From Cytobacillus solani (GTDB lineage Bacteria > Bacillota > Bacilli > Bacillales > Cytobacillaceae), in assembly GCF_001420595.1 (NCBI RefSeq), contig NZ_LJIX01000006.1:3643058-3707057 (forward strand): 64,000 nucleotides of DNA. The letters are read 5' to 3'. Below, one piece after another: positions 36,839 to 48,009 of this stretch. Numbering within the stretch: position 1 is the first letter of the stretch; every line of letters begins with the position of its first letter. The notes below the pieces were generated by a model, which saw only the letters and a program-made list of their open reading frames with translations, did not search any database and had not been told where the DNA came from. Both the position numbers and the translations under genes were made by a program.

Positions 36839-39162
36839 CCTTGTTCACCGCCATTCAATGCATGTTTTAGAACGTCATCAACATGAGAAACAAGGACAAA
36901 GTTAAGATCTTCCCGGACACTTTCAGGGATATCATCAATATCCTTTTCGTTATCCTTAGGAATGATAATCTTTGTAAGCCCAGCCCGATGTGCACTTAAT
37001 GATTTCTCTTTCAAACCGCCAATTGGAAGAACGCGTCCTCTTAAAGTAATCTCACCTGTCATTCCTACCTCTTTACGGATCGGTTTTCCGGAAAGTGCAG
37101 ATACAAGTGCCGTTGTAATTGTAATTCCAGCAGATGGTCCATCTTTTGGAACCGCTCCCTCAGGTACATGGATATGAATATCATATTTTTCATGGAAGTC
37201 TTCTTCAATACCCAATTCCTTTGCTTTCGAACGAACATAGCTAAACGCTGCTTGTGCCGATTCTTTCATTACATCGCCAAGCTTCCCTGTTAAAACGAGC
37301 TTCCCTTTTCCCGGTGCTAGAGAAACTTCAATTTGCAGTGTGTCTCCGCCAACCGTTGTATAAGCTAACCCAGTAGCCACTCCAACTTGGTCTTCCAGCT
37401 CTGCCTGGCCATAACGAAACTTTGTTTTCCCAAGGAAATCTTCTATGTTTTTCTCCGTTATCACTACTTTTTTCTTTTCACCAGAAACAAGAATTTTTGC
37501 CGTTTTTCGGCATACTGTGGCAAGTTGGCGTTCTAAGCTGCGCACACCTGCTTCTCTCGTGTAATAACGAACGATTTTTTGAATCCCGTCTTCTCTAATC
37601 TGAAGTTGAGACTTTGAAAGCCCATGCTCTTTAATCTGTTTCGGCAAGAGATGATCTTTCGCAATATGAATCTTTTCCAGTTCTGTATAGCCGGCAATTG
37701 TAATAATCTCCATTCGATCACGGAGTGGACCAGGAATGGTTCCTAAATCATTTGCCGTTGCAATAAACATTACCTTAGAAAGATCATATGGCTCTTCAAT
37801 ATAATGATCACTGAAATTATGATTTTGTTCCGGATCTAACACTTCTAACATTGCTGAAGATGGGTCGCCACGGAAATCATTCGACATCTTGTCTATTTCA
37901 TCTAAAAGGAACACAGGATTAATGGTACCTGCTTTTTTCATTCCTTGAATAATACGGCCTGGCATCGCTCCTACATAAGTCCTTCTATGACCACGAATCT
38001 CAGATTCATCACGTACCCCACCTAAGGAGATTCGGACAAATTTTCGATTTAGAGAAGCAGCGATTGAACGGGCTAGACTTGTCTTCCCCACTCCTGGAGG
38101 TCCAGCAAGACATAGAATTGGCCCTTTCAATGAATTGGTTAGCTTTTGAACTGCCAAATATTCAAGAACGCGCTCCTTTACCTTTTCAAGTCCGTAATGA
38201 TCCTCGTTTAATATCCGTTCAGCTTTATGAATATTTAAATCGTCTTCCGTTGCATGACTCCATGGCAAAGCAACTAGCCATTCAATATAGTTGCGAATAA
38301 CCGCACTTTCAGCTGAACTAGAAGGAATCTTTTCATATCTGTCCAATTCCTTTAGGGCTGTTAGTTGAATATGTTCTGGCATGCCGGCTTTTTCAATTTT
38401 TTCCGTGAGGGCAGCGATTTCCCCTGTCTTTCCTTCTTTATCACCAAGTTCTTTTTGAATCGCCTTCATCTGTTCACGTAAATAATATTCCTTTTGCGTT
38501 CGTTCCATCGATTTTTTAACTCGCTGACCAATTTTCTTTTCTAAATTTAGAACTTCTTTCTCATTATGAATAATTTCAATTACTTGATTCATTCGCTCTT
38601 TTATATTGGTCGTTTCTAAGATTTGTTGCTTTTCCTTTAATTTTAAAGGAAGGTGTGAAGCGATAATATCAGCCATTCTTCCTGGTTCCTCAATATCCGC
38701 AACCGCAGAATACGTTTCAGCTGAAATTTTCTTAGAAACCTTTATGTACTGCTCAAAATATTCAAGCATCGTTCTCATCAATGCTTGGTCTTCAACATCC
38801 TTTGTAGTTGGTTCTTCAAACACTTCCACACTGACAGCATAATGACTGGTTTCATCATAGAATTCAATAATTTCAGCTCGTTGAAGACCTTCTACTAACA
38901 CTCGAATCGTTCCGTTTGGAAGTTTAAGCATTTGTTTGACACGTGTTAATGTGCCTCTTGTGAACAAATCTTCTTCTGCAGGTTCATCTATCGAGATCTC
39001 TTTTTGTGTAGTTAGGAAAATTAAATGGTCATCTACCATCGCTTTTTCAAGTGCCTGTACCGATTTTTCACGGCCAACATCTAAATGAAGAACCATTGTT
39101 GGATAAACAAGCAAACCCCGAAGCGGCAGGAGGGGGACGATGATTTCTTTCTTTTTCGCCAA
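36835..39162 (-). CDS. lonA: ATP-dependent protease LonA
   Basis: Translation most likely starts at TTG 39162, seven bases after GGAGGTG, giving 775 residues starting (M)[16 protein letters not shown]. subtilis LonA has 774. The upstream frame extension is untranslated leader. The N-terminal LON substrate domain is followed by AAA+ ([24 protein letters not shown]) and the protease domain with Ser in [10 protein letters not shown] and Lys in [14 protein letters not shown]. It degrades misfolded and regulatory proteins. It is coupled to engB. Confidence 0.97.
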   Translation of the reverse strand: MAKKKEIIVPLLPLRGLLVYPTMVLHLDVGREKSVQALEKAMVDDHLIFLTTQKEISIDEPAEEDLFTRGTLTRVKQMLKLPNGTIRVLVEGLQRAEIIEFYDETSHYAVSVEVFEEPTTKDVEDQALMRTMLEYFEQYIKVSKKISAETYSAVADIEEPGRMADIIASHLPLKLKEKQQILETTNIKERMNQVIEIIHNEKEVLNLEKKIGQRVKKSMERTQKEYYLREQMKAIQKELGDKEGKTGEIAALTEKIEKAGMPEHIQLTALKELDRYEKIPSSSAESAVIRNYIEWLVALPWSHATEDDLNIHKAERILNEDHYGLEKVKERVLEYLAVQKLTNSLKGPILCLAGPPGVGKTSLARSIAASLNRKFVRISLGGVRDESEIRGHRRTYVGAMPGRIIQGMKKAGTINPVFLLDEIDKMSNDFRGDPSSAMLEVLDPEQNHNFSDHYIEEPYDLSKVMFIATANDLGTIPGPLRDRMEIITIAGYTELEKIHIAKDHLLPKQIKEHGLSKSQLQIREDGIQKIVRYYTREAGVRSLERQLATVCRKTAKILVSGEKKKVVITEKNIEDFLGKTKFRYGQAELEDQVGVATGLAYTTVGGDTLQIEVSLAPGKGKLVLTGKLGDVMKESAQAAFSYVRSKAKELGIEEDFHEKYDIHIHVPEGAVPKDGPSAGITITTALVSALSGKPIRKEVGMTGEITLRGRVLPIGGLKEKSLSAHRAGLTKIIIPKDNEKDIDDIPESVREDLNFVLVSHVDDVLKHALNGGEQG

Positions 39163-39259
39163 ACTAAAACACCTCCAAATGCAAATCTTTATAAGCATAA
39201 AATTTCTAATAATTTCTTTGTACAATTCTATCGTATTTATAAGATAGTGTCTAATTTGA

Positions 39260-39305
39260 AATGCGGAGGCGGTTTGGTCACCCCCGACAAGCACAAGACA
39301 AGCCA
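39260..39305. repeat. Partial Bacillaceae-type intergenic repeat upstream of lonA
   Basis: AATGCGGAGGCGGTTTGGTC and CCCCGACAAGCACAAGACAA resemble one half of a GC-rich repeat I know from several Bacillus chromosomes; its partner half is missing. A related start (AATGCGGAAGCGCCTT) occurs at 41134. No function is evident. Confidence 0.4.
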
Positions 39306-39319
39306 AAACGCATAAATAA

Positions 39320-39356
39320 AACTTCGGCTTTTCGCATCCATTGCAAGCCGAAGTTT
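39320..39356 (-). terminator. Terminator between lonB and lonA
   Basis: AACTTCGGCTT and AAGCCGAAGTT flank a 14-base loop, with T-runs on both sides. It immediately follows the lonB stop, so lonA needs its own promoter in 39163-39319. Confidence 0.85.
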
Positions 39357-39365
39357 TTTCACCAA

Positions 39366-41033
39366 CTAAATGCTTTCTTTTTTCACCAGTTCGACTGAAG
39401 CCGTTATCGATTGCTCCATATGAATATTCTTTAGAAGGGCTAGATCAAAAACTTCATTCAAATGGCTTACAGGAACAATCTTTATTCCTGTAATTTCTTT
39501 TAAAATGGATTGCATGTTTTCTTCAGGAATAATCACTGTTTTTGCACCAGCTTTTTTCGCTGCTTTAACCTTTGGATACACACCACCGATCGGTTTCACA
39601 TGCCCGTGAATACTTATTTCTCCTGTCATTGCTACTGTATGGTCAATTGGAAGCTTATAAATAGCGGAATATATCCCGGTCGCCATTGCGATTCCTGCAG
39701 AGGGCCCATCAATGGGAACTCCTCCTGGAAAATTCACATGAATATCGTAATCATTCGCAGGAACACCCATTGAACGAAGAACAGTAATTACATTTTCAAT
39801 GGACCCTCTTGCCATACTTTTTCTCCGTATCGATTTTCCTTGTCCGCCGATACTTTCCTCTTCAACGATCCCAGTAATATTGATACTTCCTTTATCAGTG
39901 GCAGGAATGACAGTCACTTCAATTTCAAGAAGGGCACCCGTATTCGGCCCGTATACGGCAAGACCGTTAACTAGACCTATAGCTGATTTCTCATTTATTT
40001 TTCTTTCCATTCTAGGAGTAAGCTGACTTGACTGAATCACCCACTCAATATCTTCATCCTTTATGTAATCTCTATCTTCCGTTATTGCTAATCCAGCTGA
40101 AATCTGAATAAGATTGACTGCTTCACGCCCATTTCTTGCGTACGATGCTAGTATTGTTAATGCATTTTCACTAATCGTGAGATTGACCTTTTTAGCAGCC
40201 TTTCTTCCAATTTCAATAATTTCCTCTTCTAATAATTCTCTGAAAAATACCTCCATACATCTTGAACGAATCGCTGGGGGAATTTCACTTGGCGTTCTTG
40301 TTGTTGCACCAATTAATCTGAAATCGGCTGGAAGGCCATTCTTAAAAATATCGTGAATATGATTAGGAATTTGAGTATTTTCTTCATTATAATAGGCACT
40401 TTCAAAAAGAACTTTTCTATCTTCTAATACCTTCAATAATTTATTCATTTGTATTGGGTGAAGCTCGCCTATTTCATCAATAAAAAGTACCCCTCCATGG
40501 GCATTGGTTACCGCTCCTTGTTTCGGCTGAGGTATACCAGCTTGTCCCATTGCACCAGCTCCTTGATAAATAGGATCATGAACAGAACCAATAAGAGGAT
40601 CAGCAATCCCACGTTCATCAAAGCGAGCAGTCGTTGCATCTAATTCAATAAAAACAGAAGACGGTTTAAACGGAGACTTGGCTGTTTTCTTTGCTTCTTC
40701 TAATACGAGTCTTGCTGCTGCTGTCTTTCCAACACCTGGTGGTCCATAAATAATTACATGCTGCGGGTTTGGACTGCATAAAGCAGCTTTTAAAGATTTG
40801 ATCCCATCTTCCTGTCCAACAATATCCGCAAAACTAGAAGGCCGTACCCTTTCCGCCAGAGGCTCTGTTAAAGAAATGGCTCTCATTTTTTTTAATTGAT
40901 CCATTTCTTTTTTTGACTCCCGATCGATTGAAACCTTTTGAGTCCGCTGGTTTTTTAACAAATTCCAAAAATAAAGCCCAATGACAATTCCAAAAAACAA
41001 TTGTATAAATAAGGCGATCCCCGTCCAACTCAT
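39366..41033 (-). CDS. lonB: Membrane-anchored ATP-dependent protease LonB
   Basis: ATG 41033 with AGGAGGG gives 555 residues (B. subtilis 552); the open frame continues upstream without support. An N-terminal membrane helix ([20 protein letters not shown]) replaces the LonA substrate domain. Then AAA+ ([26 protein letters not shown]) and the Lon Ser-Lys protease ([27 protein letters not shown]) follow. In B. subtilis LonB is a forespore protein expressed under SigF. Located between clpX and lonA as there. Confidence 0.96.
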   Translation of the reverse strand: MSWTGIALFIQLFFGIVIGLYFWNLLKNQRTQKVSIDRESKKEMDQLKKMRAISLTEPLAERVRPSSFADIVGQEDGIKSLKAALCSPNPQHVIIYGPPGVGKTAAARLVLEEAKKTAKSPFKPSSVFIELDATTARFDERGIADPLIGSVHDPIYQGAGAMGQAGIPQPKQGAVTNAHGGVLFIDEIGELHPIQMNKLLKVLEDRKVLFESAYYNEENTQIPNHIHDIFKNGLPADFRLIGATTRTPSEIPPAIRSRCMEVFFRELLEEEIIEIGRKAAKKVNLTISENALTILASYARNGREAVNLIQISAGLAITEDRDYIKDEDIEWVIQSSQLTPRMERKINEKSAIGLVNGLAVYGPNTGALLEIEVTVIPATDKGSINITGIVEEESIGGQGKSIRRKSMARGSIENVITVLRSMGVPANDYDIHVNFPGGVPIDGPSAGIAMATGIYSAIYKLPIDHTVAMTGEISIHGHVKPIGGVYPKVKAAKKAGAKTVIIPEENMQSILKEITGIKIVPVSHLNEVFDLALLKNIHMEQSITASVELVKKESI

Positions 41034-41133
41034 ACTTTTCCCTCCTGCATTAAAAGTTCTCGCTGATAATGCTAGTATCTCCTTCACAGAGTTGGAATAA
41101 ACAAGAATCTGTTGTAAAAAATTGGGCTGCAAG

Positions 41134-41200
41134 AAATGCGGAAGCGCCTTAGATCATCGCCGTACAAACTGGAAGTGCCACGAATGAGATAAACGAGACA
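41134..41200. repeat. Degenerate repeat between clpX and lonB
   Basis: The stretch begins AATGCGGAAGCGCCTTAG, like the fragment at 39260. It looks like a decayed copy of the same or a related element. Similarity beyond the first 16 bases is weak. Confidence 0.35.
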
Positions 41201-41206
41201 CAATGA

Positions 41207-41237
41207 GAAAAACCAAACCCTATAATGGTTTGGCCTC
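41207..41237 (-). terminator. Terminator after clpX
   Basis: CCAAACC, a six-base loop, GGGTTTGG, then TTTTTC on the minus strand, about 13 bases past the clpX stop. Confidence 0.88.
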
Positions 41238-41249
41238 TCTAAATTTTAT

Positions 41250-42515
41250 TCAAGCTGAAGTTTTTCGTTCCTCATCAATAATTGTACCATCTTCAAGAAT
41301 CAGCTTTGGTGAAGCATTATCAGTGATCGCTTCTTTCGTAATAATGCATTTCTTAATATCCTCACGTGAAGGAAGCTCAAACATCACATCTAACATGATT
41401 CCTTCAATGATAGAACGCAGTCCGCGAGCACCTGTTTTACGTTCAATTGCCTTTTTAGCAATTTCAGTAAGTGCCTCTTCCTCGAACTCAAGCTCTACTT
41501 CATCAAGTTCAAGCATTTTTTGATATTGTTTAACAAGCGCATTTTTTGGCTTTGTTAAAATTTCAATTAATGCTTCTTCATCTAATGGTGTTAGACTTGA
41601 AATAACTGGAAGACGACCGATGAATTCTGGAATAAGCCCAAATCTTAATAAATCCTCAGGAAGTACTTTTGATAACAGGCTCTTTTGATCAAGTTCATTT
41701 TGTTTCGTATCTGATCCAAACCCAATGACCTTTTGACCTAATCGGCGTTTAATAATTTGCTCAATCCCATCAAAGGCTCCACCACAAATAAACAAAATAT
41801 TTGTTGTATCAATTTGGATAAATTCTTGATGAGGATGTTTACGTCCACCTTGAGGTGGTACACTTGCAACCGTTCCCTCTAATATTTTCAACAGTGCTTG
41901 CTGTACCCCTTCCCCAGATACATCTCTAGTAATGGATGGGTTTTCAGACTTTCTCGCTACCTTATCAATTTCATCAATATAAATAATTCCCTTTTCCGCT
42001 TTTTCAACGTCATAGTCAGCAGATTGAATGAGCTTTAAAAGGATGTTCTCTACATCCTCTCCCACATACCCTGCTTCTGTTAATGAAGTCGCATCAGCAA
42101 TAGCAAACGGAACATTTAAAATACGGGCTAATGTTTGTGCAAGTAATGTTTTCCCGCTTCCAGTCGGCCCGATCATGGCAATATTACTTTTTGAAAGTTC
42201 CACATCATCAATTTTGCTGTTAGAGTTAATGCGCTTGTAATGGTTATACACGGCAACGGATAACGATTTCTTTGCTTGGTCTTGACCAATGACATATTCG
42301 TCAAGAATATCTCGGATTTCTGACGGCTTTGGTACATCTTTAAATTCTACTTCTTCTTCTGTTCCAAGCTCTTCTTCTACAATTTCTGTGCAGAGTTCTA
42401 TACACTCATCACATATATAAACACCTGGTCCGGCAACAAGCTTTCGTACTTGATCCTGTGTTTTGCCACAGAATGAACACTTTAATTGCCCTTTTTCATC
42501 ATTAAATTTAAACAA
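41250..42515 (-). CDS. clpX: ATP-dependent Clp protease ATP-binding subunit ClpX
   Basis: The TTG at 42515 (AAGGGGTG six bases upstream) gives 421 residues beginning [10 protein letters not shown] as in B. subtilis (420); a GTG three codons further would also fit. The zinc-binding domain shows CSFC and CDEC. The AAA+ core has [26 protein letters not shown] and [10 protein letters not shown] pore loop, and the ClpP-docking IGF loop is in KVIGFGSDT. ClpX unfolds substrates for ClpP. It follows tig after a long gap, so is separately transcribed. Confidence 0.98.
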   Translation of the reverse strand: MFKFNDEKGQLKCSFCGKTQDQVRKLVAGPGVYICDECIELCTEIVEEELGTEEEVEFKDVPKPSEIRDILDEYVIGQDQAKKSLSVAVYNHYKRINSNSKIDDVELSKSNIAMIGPTGSGKTLLAQTLARILNVPFAIADATSLTEAGYVGEDVENILLKLIQSADYDVEKAEKGIIYIDEIDKVARKSENPSITRDVSGEGVQQALLKILEGTVASVPPQGGRKHPHQEFIQIDTTNILFICGGAFDGIEQIIKRRLGQKVIGFGSDTKQNELDQKSLLSKVLPEDLLRFGLIPEFIGRLPVISSLTPLDEEALIEILTKPKNALVKQYQKMLELDEVELEFEEEALTEIAKKAIERKTGARGLRSIIEGIMLDVMFELPSREDIKKCIITKEAITDNASPKLILEDGTIIDEERKTSA

Positions 42516-42895
42516 ATCCTTCACCCCTTGAAAACTTCAAATCATTATATTAAGCTTGTGCGAATCATATGCAAACAAATAAAATTCAGCCGTTTGTTAC
42601 TAAATATATTAAGCACGTAATCCAATGCTCATCCTATTTAGACTTACCTTTTCTTACAACAATTGTTATGTATTGCATTGTAACACATTTCCACTTTGGA
42701 CAGGAAATGAAAACTCTTAATTACTTAATTAGATTATGTATGACTGCTTGCATAGCGGATTCGTTTAAGGTTGGCTGTAAAAAAAGATATTCTAAATAAG
42801 CTTAACCAATTATGGTCAAGTTAAGTCAATAGATTTTATCCAAAAACTTCATATGTATGTGTATGTATTATCATTTCTTCTATTCTATTGTACAA
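42516..42895. other. AT-rich gap between tig and clpX
   Basis: About 380 bases without a supported gene. The clpX promoter must lie here; TACAAT at about 42676-42681 (minus) is the best -10 I can see, but its -35 is poor. There is no inverted-repeat operator such as CIRCE and no CtsR-type GGTCAAA direct repeat. Confidence 0.45.
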
Positions 42896-42923
42896 AACAA
42901 GGCACGATTACTCGCGCCTTGTT
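42896..42923 (-). terminator. Terminator after tig
   Basis: AACAAGGC and GCCTTGTT flank GCGAGTAATCGT, which itself can extend the stem, followed by TTGT on the minus strand, 32 bases past the stop. Confidence 0.78.
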
Positions 42924-42955
42924 CATTATGTTTTATCTAGCTTTAATAATATTTA

Positions 42956-44239
42956 TTAAACAGTTTTACTGTTTTCTACAATGAAATCAACTGCTTTTTT
43001 AACTTGAAGATCTGCTTTTATGCCTTCAAGACTGCCTAGAGCTTTTTGGATATTTTCAACTGTCATGTTGTACATTTCAGCCATTTTATTAAGCTCTGCA
43101 GTTACTTCTTCATCTGTTACTTCGATGTTTTCTGCTTTTGCAATTGCTTCAAGTGTTAAGTTCATACGAACACGCTTTTCAGCATCTTCCTTCATTTGCT
43201 CACGTAATGCACTCTCTTCTTGACCTGAGAATTGGAAGTAAAGCTCAAGATTCATTCCTTGCATTTGCAGGCGTTGTTCAAATTCGTTCATCATACGGTC
43301 AATTTCTGTATCAACCATTACTGATGGAAGATCAATTTCTGCATTTGCAGAAGCTTTTTCCACTACAGTATCTTGAACAAAATGTTCAGCTTCATGCTTC
43401 TTGCTTTCTTCAAGACGAGTTCTTAGTTTTTCTTTAAGAGCAGCTAAAGTTTCAACTTCTTCATCTGCGTCTTTTGCAAATTCATCATTTAATTCAGGAA
43501 GTTCTTTCGTTTTGATTTCATGAACAGTCACTTTAAATACTGCAGGTTTTCCTGCTAATTCAGCAGCATGGTATTCTTCAGGGAAAGTAACTTCAACATC
43601 TTTTGATTCTCCAGAAGCAACACCAACTAATTTCTCTTCAAATCCTGGAATGAATTGACCTGAACCAAGTTCAAGAGAATAATTTTCTGCTTTTCCGCCT
43701 TCAAATGCTTCTCCATCAACAAATCCTTCAAAGTCCATAACAACTGTGTCGCCGTTTTCAGCTTTGCCTTCTTCTTTTACAACAAGCTCAGCAAGTCTTT
43801 CTTGCATAGACTTTAATTCATTGTCAACATCTTCTTCTGTTACTTCAGTATCAAACTTTTCTACTTCAAGCCCTTTGTATTCGCCTAATTTAACTTCTGG
43901 CTTTACAGTTACAGTTGCTTTGAAGATTAAGCTCTTGCCTTTTTCAATTTGCTCTACATCAATTTCAGGACGATCAACTGGCTCAATACCAGTTTCTTCG
44001 ATTGCATTTGCATATGCTTCTGGAAGAAGAATATCAACTGCATCTTGATAAAGTGATTCAATACCGAAACGCTTTTCGAACATTCCGCGAGGCATTTTTC
44101 CTTTACGGAAACCTGGTACATTTACTTGTTTTACTACTTTTTTGAATGCAGCGTCTAAACCTTCATTAACTTTTTCTGCATTTACTTCAATTGTAAGAAC
44201 CCCTTGGTTCCCTTCTAGCTTTTCAAATTTTGCAGACAT
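42956..44239 (-). CDS. tig: Trigger factor
   Basis: ATG 44239 with GGAGGG gives 427 residues starting [15 protein letters not shown]. The ribosome-binding signature [12 protein letters not shown] is near residue 43. The FKBP-type PPIase domain is in [20 protein letters not shown] (about 160), with [11 protein letters not shown], and a helical chaperone domain follows. It binds nascent chains at the ribosome exit. The neighbours clpX and ysoA match B. subtilis. Confidence 0.97.
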   Translation of the reverse strand: MSAKFEKLEGNQGVLTIEVNAEKVNEGLDAAFKKVVKQVNVPGFRKGKMPRGMFEKRFGIESLYQDAVDILLPEAYANAIEETGIEPVDRPEIDVEQIEKGKSLIFKATVTVKPEVKLGEYKGLEVEKFDTEVTEEDVDNELKSMQERLAELVVKEEGKAENGDTVVMDFEGFVDGEAFEGGKAENYSLELGSGQFIPGFEEKLVGVASGESKDVEVTFPEEYHAAELAGKPAVFKVTVHEIKTKELPELNDEFAKDADEEVETLAALKEKLRTRLEESKKHEAEHFVQDTVVEKASANAEIDLPSVMVDTEIDRMMNEFEQRLQMQGMNLELYFQFSGQEESALREQMKEDAEKRVRMNLTLEAIAKAENIEVTDEEVTAELNKMAEMYNMTVENIQKALGSLEGIKADLQVKKAVDFIVENSKTV

Positions 44240-44401
44240 AAATTTAATTCCCTCCAACAATCTATTATCATTTCATACGTAACAAATGGATATGGATAAA
44301 GCTTGGTTAGCAAGCTTTATACATTTTTAACATAAAAAATACCATCTACATATACAACCATTATATTATACCACACGTTCCTTTTCTTTCAACAAGGAAG
44401 A

Positions 44402-45424
44402 CTAAAAATCGGAAGATGAAATTTCTTCAAGCTGTTTTAATTCTAGCAGTGCAGCTTTCATCTCTTCTATTCTCACATCATATAGCAATACGAGTTCTTC
44501 ATCCATGCTTAAACCTAGGTATTCAGCTATGAGGGCATGATAGGCTGCTGCCCAAACTTTTTCCTCATACGTATCTAGCTGAAACGGATAGAGAATAAAA
44601 GAATGGCGGCTAATTAGGCTTTTTATATTTTCAAACAAGATTGGGTCTTCATGCTCGATTTGGCTGCTAAGGAGGTGAAGTAGCGACTCTATCTCTGGCT
44701 GCTTATGAACAGGAGGAAGCTGAACCGGAATAACCGATAACGTTCTTCCCAGCTTTTCAACAAGGACTTCTTTGTCATATTCATGCTCAATTAATACATT
44801 AAGCAGCATCGTTTTGAAGAAAGGAGATCCCTCCTGCGAGTGGAGATATGTACTTATCTCACCAATATACGCCCGAATATTTTTCTCTGCTAACTGGGCA
44901 GCCAAATTCATTTGTGCTTGTTGGGTCTTGAAAGCGAACAAATCAAGGTCTTTATCCAATTCTTCCATTGCCGCTTCTTCATCTTGCATTTCAGGCTTGT
45001 CCTTTGCCATTCTCCTGCTAAATTCTAACATTTGGGTAAAGCTTTCATATTTTTCCGTTGGAATCTCCTTTTCCTCTAATAGAATCTCTATCGTCGTTAC
45101 AATTTCATCATATTGATGAAGCTGAACAAGAATCATTAAGTATAAGTCAATAATTTGGATGTATTCCCCAATTCCCTTTTGCAGCATATCCGCCGCTATT
45201 TCCTTTGCCTTTTGCAATGATCCCCATTCAAAATATGCGAGTACTAATCCAATATAAATATCGCTATTTTCTGGGTCTAATTGTTTTGCTTCTTCTAAGT
45301 GCTCGGTCGCTTCCCGGAATCTTTTCTGTTGCATTTTTTCAAGCCCTTTTTCAAGAAGCCTTTTTTCCAGATCGGGAAAAAGGATTACTTTATTATTTAG
45401 TTTTTTCCGATCTCGTTTCTTCAT
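44402..45424 (-). CDS. ysoA: TPR-repeat protein YsoA
   Basis: The 340-residue protein has TPR-like helices near residues 25-100 (LEKMQQKRFREATEHLEEAK, DPENSDIYIGLVLAYFEWGS). The rest is helical and Glu/Leu-rich with no signal peptide. Function unknown; the name comes from position between leuD and tig and a similar length to B. subtilis YsoA. A basic N-terminus (MKKRDRKKLNNK) is present. Confidence 0.85.
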   Translation of the reverse strand: MKKRDRKKLNNKVILFPDLEKRLLEKGLEKMQQKRFREATEHLEEAKQLDPENSDIYIGLVLAYFEWGSLQKAKEIAADMLQKGIGEYIQIIDLYLMILVQLHQYDEIVTTIEILLEEKEIPTEKYESFTQMLEFSRRMAKDKPEMQDEEAAMEELDKDLDLFAFKTQQAQMNLAAQLAEKNIRAYIGEISTYLHSQEGSPFFKTMLLNVLIEHEYDKEVLVEKLGRTLSVIPVQLPPVHKQPEIESLLHLLSSQIEHEDPILFENIKSLISRHSFILYPFQLDTYEEKVWAAAYHALIAEYLGLSMDEELVLLYDVRIEEMKAALLELKQLEEISSSDF

Positions 45425-45478
45425 GCAGTCCCCGCCCTACTTGATTTTGAAGTAAGTTTAGCATGAAAACTTTAAAAA

Positions 45479-45517
45479 AACAAAAAAGATCCACAGCTCT
45501 CACCTCCGCTGTGAACC
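45479..45517 (-). terminator. Terminator of the ilv-leu operon
   Basis: GGTTCACAGC pairs with GCTGTGGATC (two G-U) and is followed by TTTTTTGTTTTTT on the minus strand, ten bases past the leuD stop. Confidence 0.9.
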
Positions 45518-45526
45518 TTTTGGCAA

Positions 45527-46120
45527 TCATGATATAACCGCTCTGGAACGCTCAAATTGTGCTATTTTCTCATCTAATTGCAGGGTAATTTCAATTTCGT
45601 CCCATCCATTTAAAAGCATCCTCTTCCAATACGCTGTGATCGGAAAGGAGGCTAAAAAGCCATTATTATCTGTTACCGTTTCCTTTTCGAGATCAATCGT
45701 TAAGTGGTATGGCTGATTTTGTGCCTTTTCAATTAAATACGCTACTTCTTCTGCTTGCAGTTTGAGAGGAAGCATCCCATTTTTTAAGCAATTTTGATGG
45801 AAAATATCTGCAAATGATGGTGCAATCACAACTTTAAAGCCGTAATCCGACAGCGCCCAAGGCGCATGTTCTCTAGAGGATCCACACCCAAAGTTCTCAT
45901 TGGCAATTAGGATCGATGCACTTTGATTTTTCGGCTGGTTCAATTCAAAATCAGGATTCTCCTCGCCTTCTTTTGTATACCGCCAATCATAAAATAAATA
46001 TTGACCAAACCCTGTTTTCTCAATTCTTTTCAAAAATTGCTTCGGAATAATTTGATCTGTATCTACATTCGCCCGATCCATTGCAACTGCTTTTCCTACT
46101 ATCGTTCTAAATCCACTCAT
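45527..46120 (-). CDS. leuD: 3-isopropylmalate dehydratase small subunit
   Basis: The 197-residue swivelling aconitase domain includes MDRANVDTDQIIPKQFL and FGCGSSREHAPWAL. It pairs with LeuC to isomerise 2- to 3-isopropylmalate. Last gene of the operon, 19 bases after leuC. Confidence 0.97.
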   Translation of the reverse strand: MSGFRTIVGKAVAMDRANVDTDQIIPKQFLKRIEKTGFGQYLFYDWRYTKEGEENPDFELNQPKNQSASILIANENFGCGSSREHAPWALSDYGFKVVIAPSFADIFHQNCLKNGMLPLKLQAEEVAYLIEKAQNQPYHLTIDLEKETVTDNNGFLASFPITAYWKRMLLNGWDEIEITLQLDEKIAQFERSRAVIS

Positions 46121-46139
46121 ATTTTCACATCCTTTTTAT

Positions 46140-47552
46140 TTACAGTGCTTCAACAGATACCTTTTCACTGACATCAACAAAACGCCCATATAGTGCGGCG
46201 GCAGCAGCCATCACTGGGCTGACTAAATGCGTTCTAGCGCCTGTCCCTTGTCTCCCTTCGAAATTACGATTTGAAGTGGATGCACAACGCTCCCCGCTTG
46301 GAACAATATCATTATTCATACTCAGACACATGCTGCAGCCTGATTCCCGCCATTCGAACCCAGCCTTTTGAAAAATTACATCTAATCCTTCAGACTCAGC
46401 TTCCTTCTTAACTTGCTGAGATCCTGGTACGACTAAAGCCCTTACAGTTGGGTGAACATTTTTTCCTTTTACCATTTCAGCGGCTTGACGTAAATCTTCT
46501 AAACGTGAATTTGTACATGAACCAATAAACACATGTTGTATTTCAATGTCAGCAATTTTCTGTCCTTCTTTTAGACCCATGTAATCAATTGCTCTTTCTA
46601 GCGACTTTTGTTCGAGTTCATTTTTACAATCTTTTAAGTATGGAATAGAATCTTTTATACCGGATGTCATCGAGGGATTTGTTCCCCAGCTTACCATCGG
46701 TGTAATTACATTCGCATCAATCATTATCGTCCGATCAAATCCGGCATCATCGTCAGATGCAAGCTCTCTCCACTGCATGACAGTCTTTTTAAACGCTTCT
46801 CCTTTTGGTGTGTGCTTCCTTCCTTCTAAATAAGAAAATGTTGTTTCATCCGGGCTTATCAAACCAGCTCTTGCGCCTCCTTCTATTGACATATTACAAA
46901 TGGTCATCCGCTCTTCCATTGACATCCTTTTAATAACCTCTCCACAATATTCAATGACGTGCCCTTGCCCAAAATTGACACCATGTTTGGAAAGAATATA
47001 AAGGATGACATCTTTAGACGTAACCCCTTTTCGAAGCTGTCCATTTATTTCGATTTTTAATGTTTTCGGTTTCGTTTGCCAAAGCGTTTGTGTCGCTAAC
47101 ACATGTTCCACTTCGCTCGTACCTATTCCAAAGGCAATTGCTCCCAATGCCCCGTGTGTAGAAGTATGACTGTCACCGCAAACAATCGTCATCCCCGGCT
47201 GTGTTAGTCCAAGCTCTGGACCTATCACATGAACGATTCCCTGCTCTGGACTGTCCATTCCAGCAAGCGGGATGCCGAATTCCAAACAGTTTTTTTCCAA
47301 AGTCGTCATTTGATTTAAAGCAACTGGGTCATCGATTTTATATCGATTAACGGTTGGTACATTATGATCCATCGTCGCAAACGTTCTCTCTGGTTGTCTA
47401 ACTCGTCGTTTTTTCATTCTCAACCCAGAAAATGCCTGTGGGGAGGTTACCTCATGTACTAAGTGAAGATCAATATAGATTAAATCTGGTTCCCCTTCCT
47501 CTTGATGGACTACATGCTTTTCCCATATCTTATCAATAATTGTTTTCCCCAT
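46140..47552 (-). CDS. leuC: 3-isopropylmalate dehydratase large subunit
   Basis: The 470-residue protein has the three [4Fe-4S] cysteines in [12 protein letters not shown] and [10 protein letters not shown], and substrate residues in [14 protein letters not shown]. It acts with LeuD in leucine synthesis. AGGAGG precedes the ATG by six bases. An unusually long gap with repeats and a hairpin separates it from leuB. Confidence 0.98.
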   Translation of the reverse strand: MGKTIIDKIWEKHVVHQEEGEPDLIYIDLHLVHEVTSPQAFSGLRMKKRRVRQPERTFATMDHNVPTVNRYKIDDPVALNQMTTLEKNCLEFGIPLAGMDSPEQGIVHVIGPELGLTQPGMTIVCGDSHTSTHGALGAIAFGIGTSEVEHVLATQTLWQTKPKTLKIEINGQLRKGVTSKDVILYILSKHGVNFGQGHVIEYCGEVIKRMSMEERMTICNMSIEGGARAGLISPDETTFSYLEGRKHTPKGEAFKKTVMQWRELASDDDAGFDRTIMIDANVITPMVSWGTNPSMTSGIKDSIPYLKDCKNELEQKSLERAIDYMGLKEGQKIADIEIQHVFIGSCTNSRLEDLRQAAEMVKGKNVHPTVRALVVPGSQQVKKEAESEGLDVIFQKAGFEWRESGCSMCLSMNNDIVPSGERCASTSNRNFEGRQGTGARTHLVSPVMAAAAALYGRFVDVSEKVSVEAL

Positions 47553-47575
47553 TTTTTCCTCCTGCTTTCTTTTTT

Positions 47576-47607
47576 AAAAGAAACACGACCATGTTTGGTC
47601 GTGTTTC
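47576..47607 (-). terminator. Hairpin in front of leuC
   Basis: GAAACACGACC and GGTCGTGTTTC form an 11-bp perfect stem around AAACAT. TTTT then AAAAAAG follow on the minus strand, 28 bases before the leuC start. It may terminate partly, or protect the 5' end of a processed leuCD RNA. Confidence 0.65.
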
Positions 47608-47753
47608 CTATTAATAAATTTCATTTCTGCCATTGCTGCTACTCGGCCCTTTAGGATCAACAAAGCAATCCAACTTGAAGGAGAGAGAACAATTATCAAG
47701 TAACACCTTGCTCACCTTGATTTCAGTAAATAAGTAATTTTAGATAAATTGGT
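47608..47753. other. leuB-leuC gap between hairpin and repeats
   Basis: I see no gene, promoter or repeat in these 146 bases. Confidence 0.4.
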
Positions 47754-47970
47754 ACTCAATAGGGGCTATTGATTCCTCAACATGTGTAGTTTTAGTTCAA
47801 ACTGCACTCAATAGAGGCTATTGGTTCCTCTAAATGTCTAGTTTTAGTTCAAACCGGACTCTATATGGGCTATTGATTCCTCTAAATGTCTAGTTTTAGT
47901 TCAAACTGGACTCTATAGGGGCTATTGATACCTCTAAGTGTGTAATTTAAATTCAAACTGTACTCAATAA
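47754..47970. repeat. Tandem array of four 52-bp repeats plus a fragment
   Basis: Units start at 47754, 47806, 47858 and 47910, each exactly 52 bases, and a fifth begins at 47962 and stops after about 9 bases. The unit reads ACTC(A/T)ATAGGGGCTATTG ATTCCTCTAAATGTCTAG TTTTAGTTCAAACTG. Units 2 and 3 are most alike; unit 4 has diverged most. The units contain stop codons in all frames or lack ribosome sites. It lies in the transcribed leuB-leuC spacer. Confidence 0.95.
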
Positions 47971-48009
47971 CGGTAGACTGTCGCCCCTATGCGAGCAGGC
48001 TTCGCTTTT

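Noticed and set aside
39163-39306. N-terminal 48-residue extension of LonA
   Set aside because: It is not LON-like, has no ribosome site, and a GGAGGTG precedes TTG 39162.
42569-42799. 76-residue plus-strand frame between tig and clpX
   Set aside because: No ribosome site, mixed composition, and it lies opposite the expected clpX promoter.
47754-47970. CRISPR array
   Set aside because: The units are contiguous 52-mers without unique spacers, and no cas gene is near.
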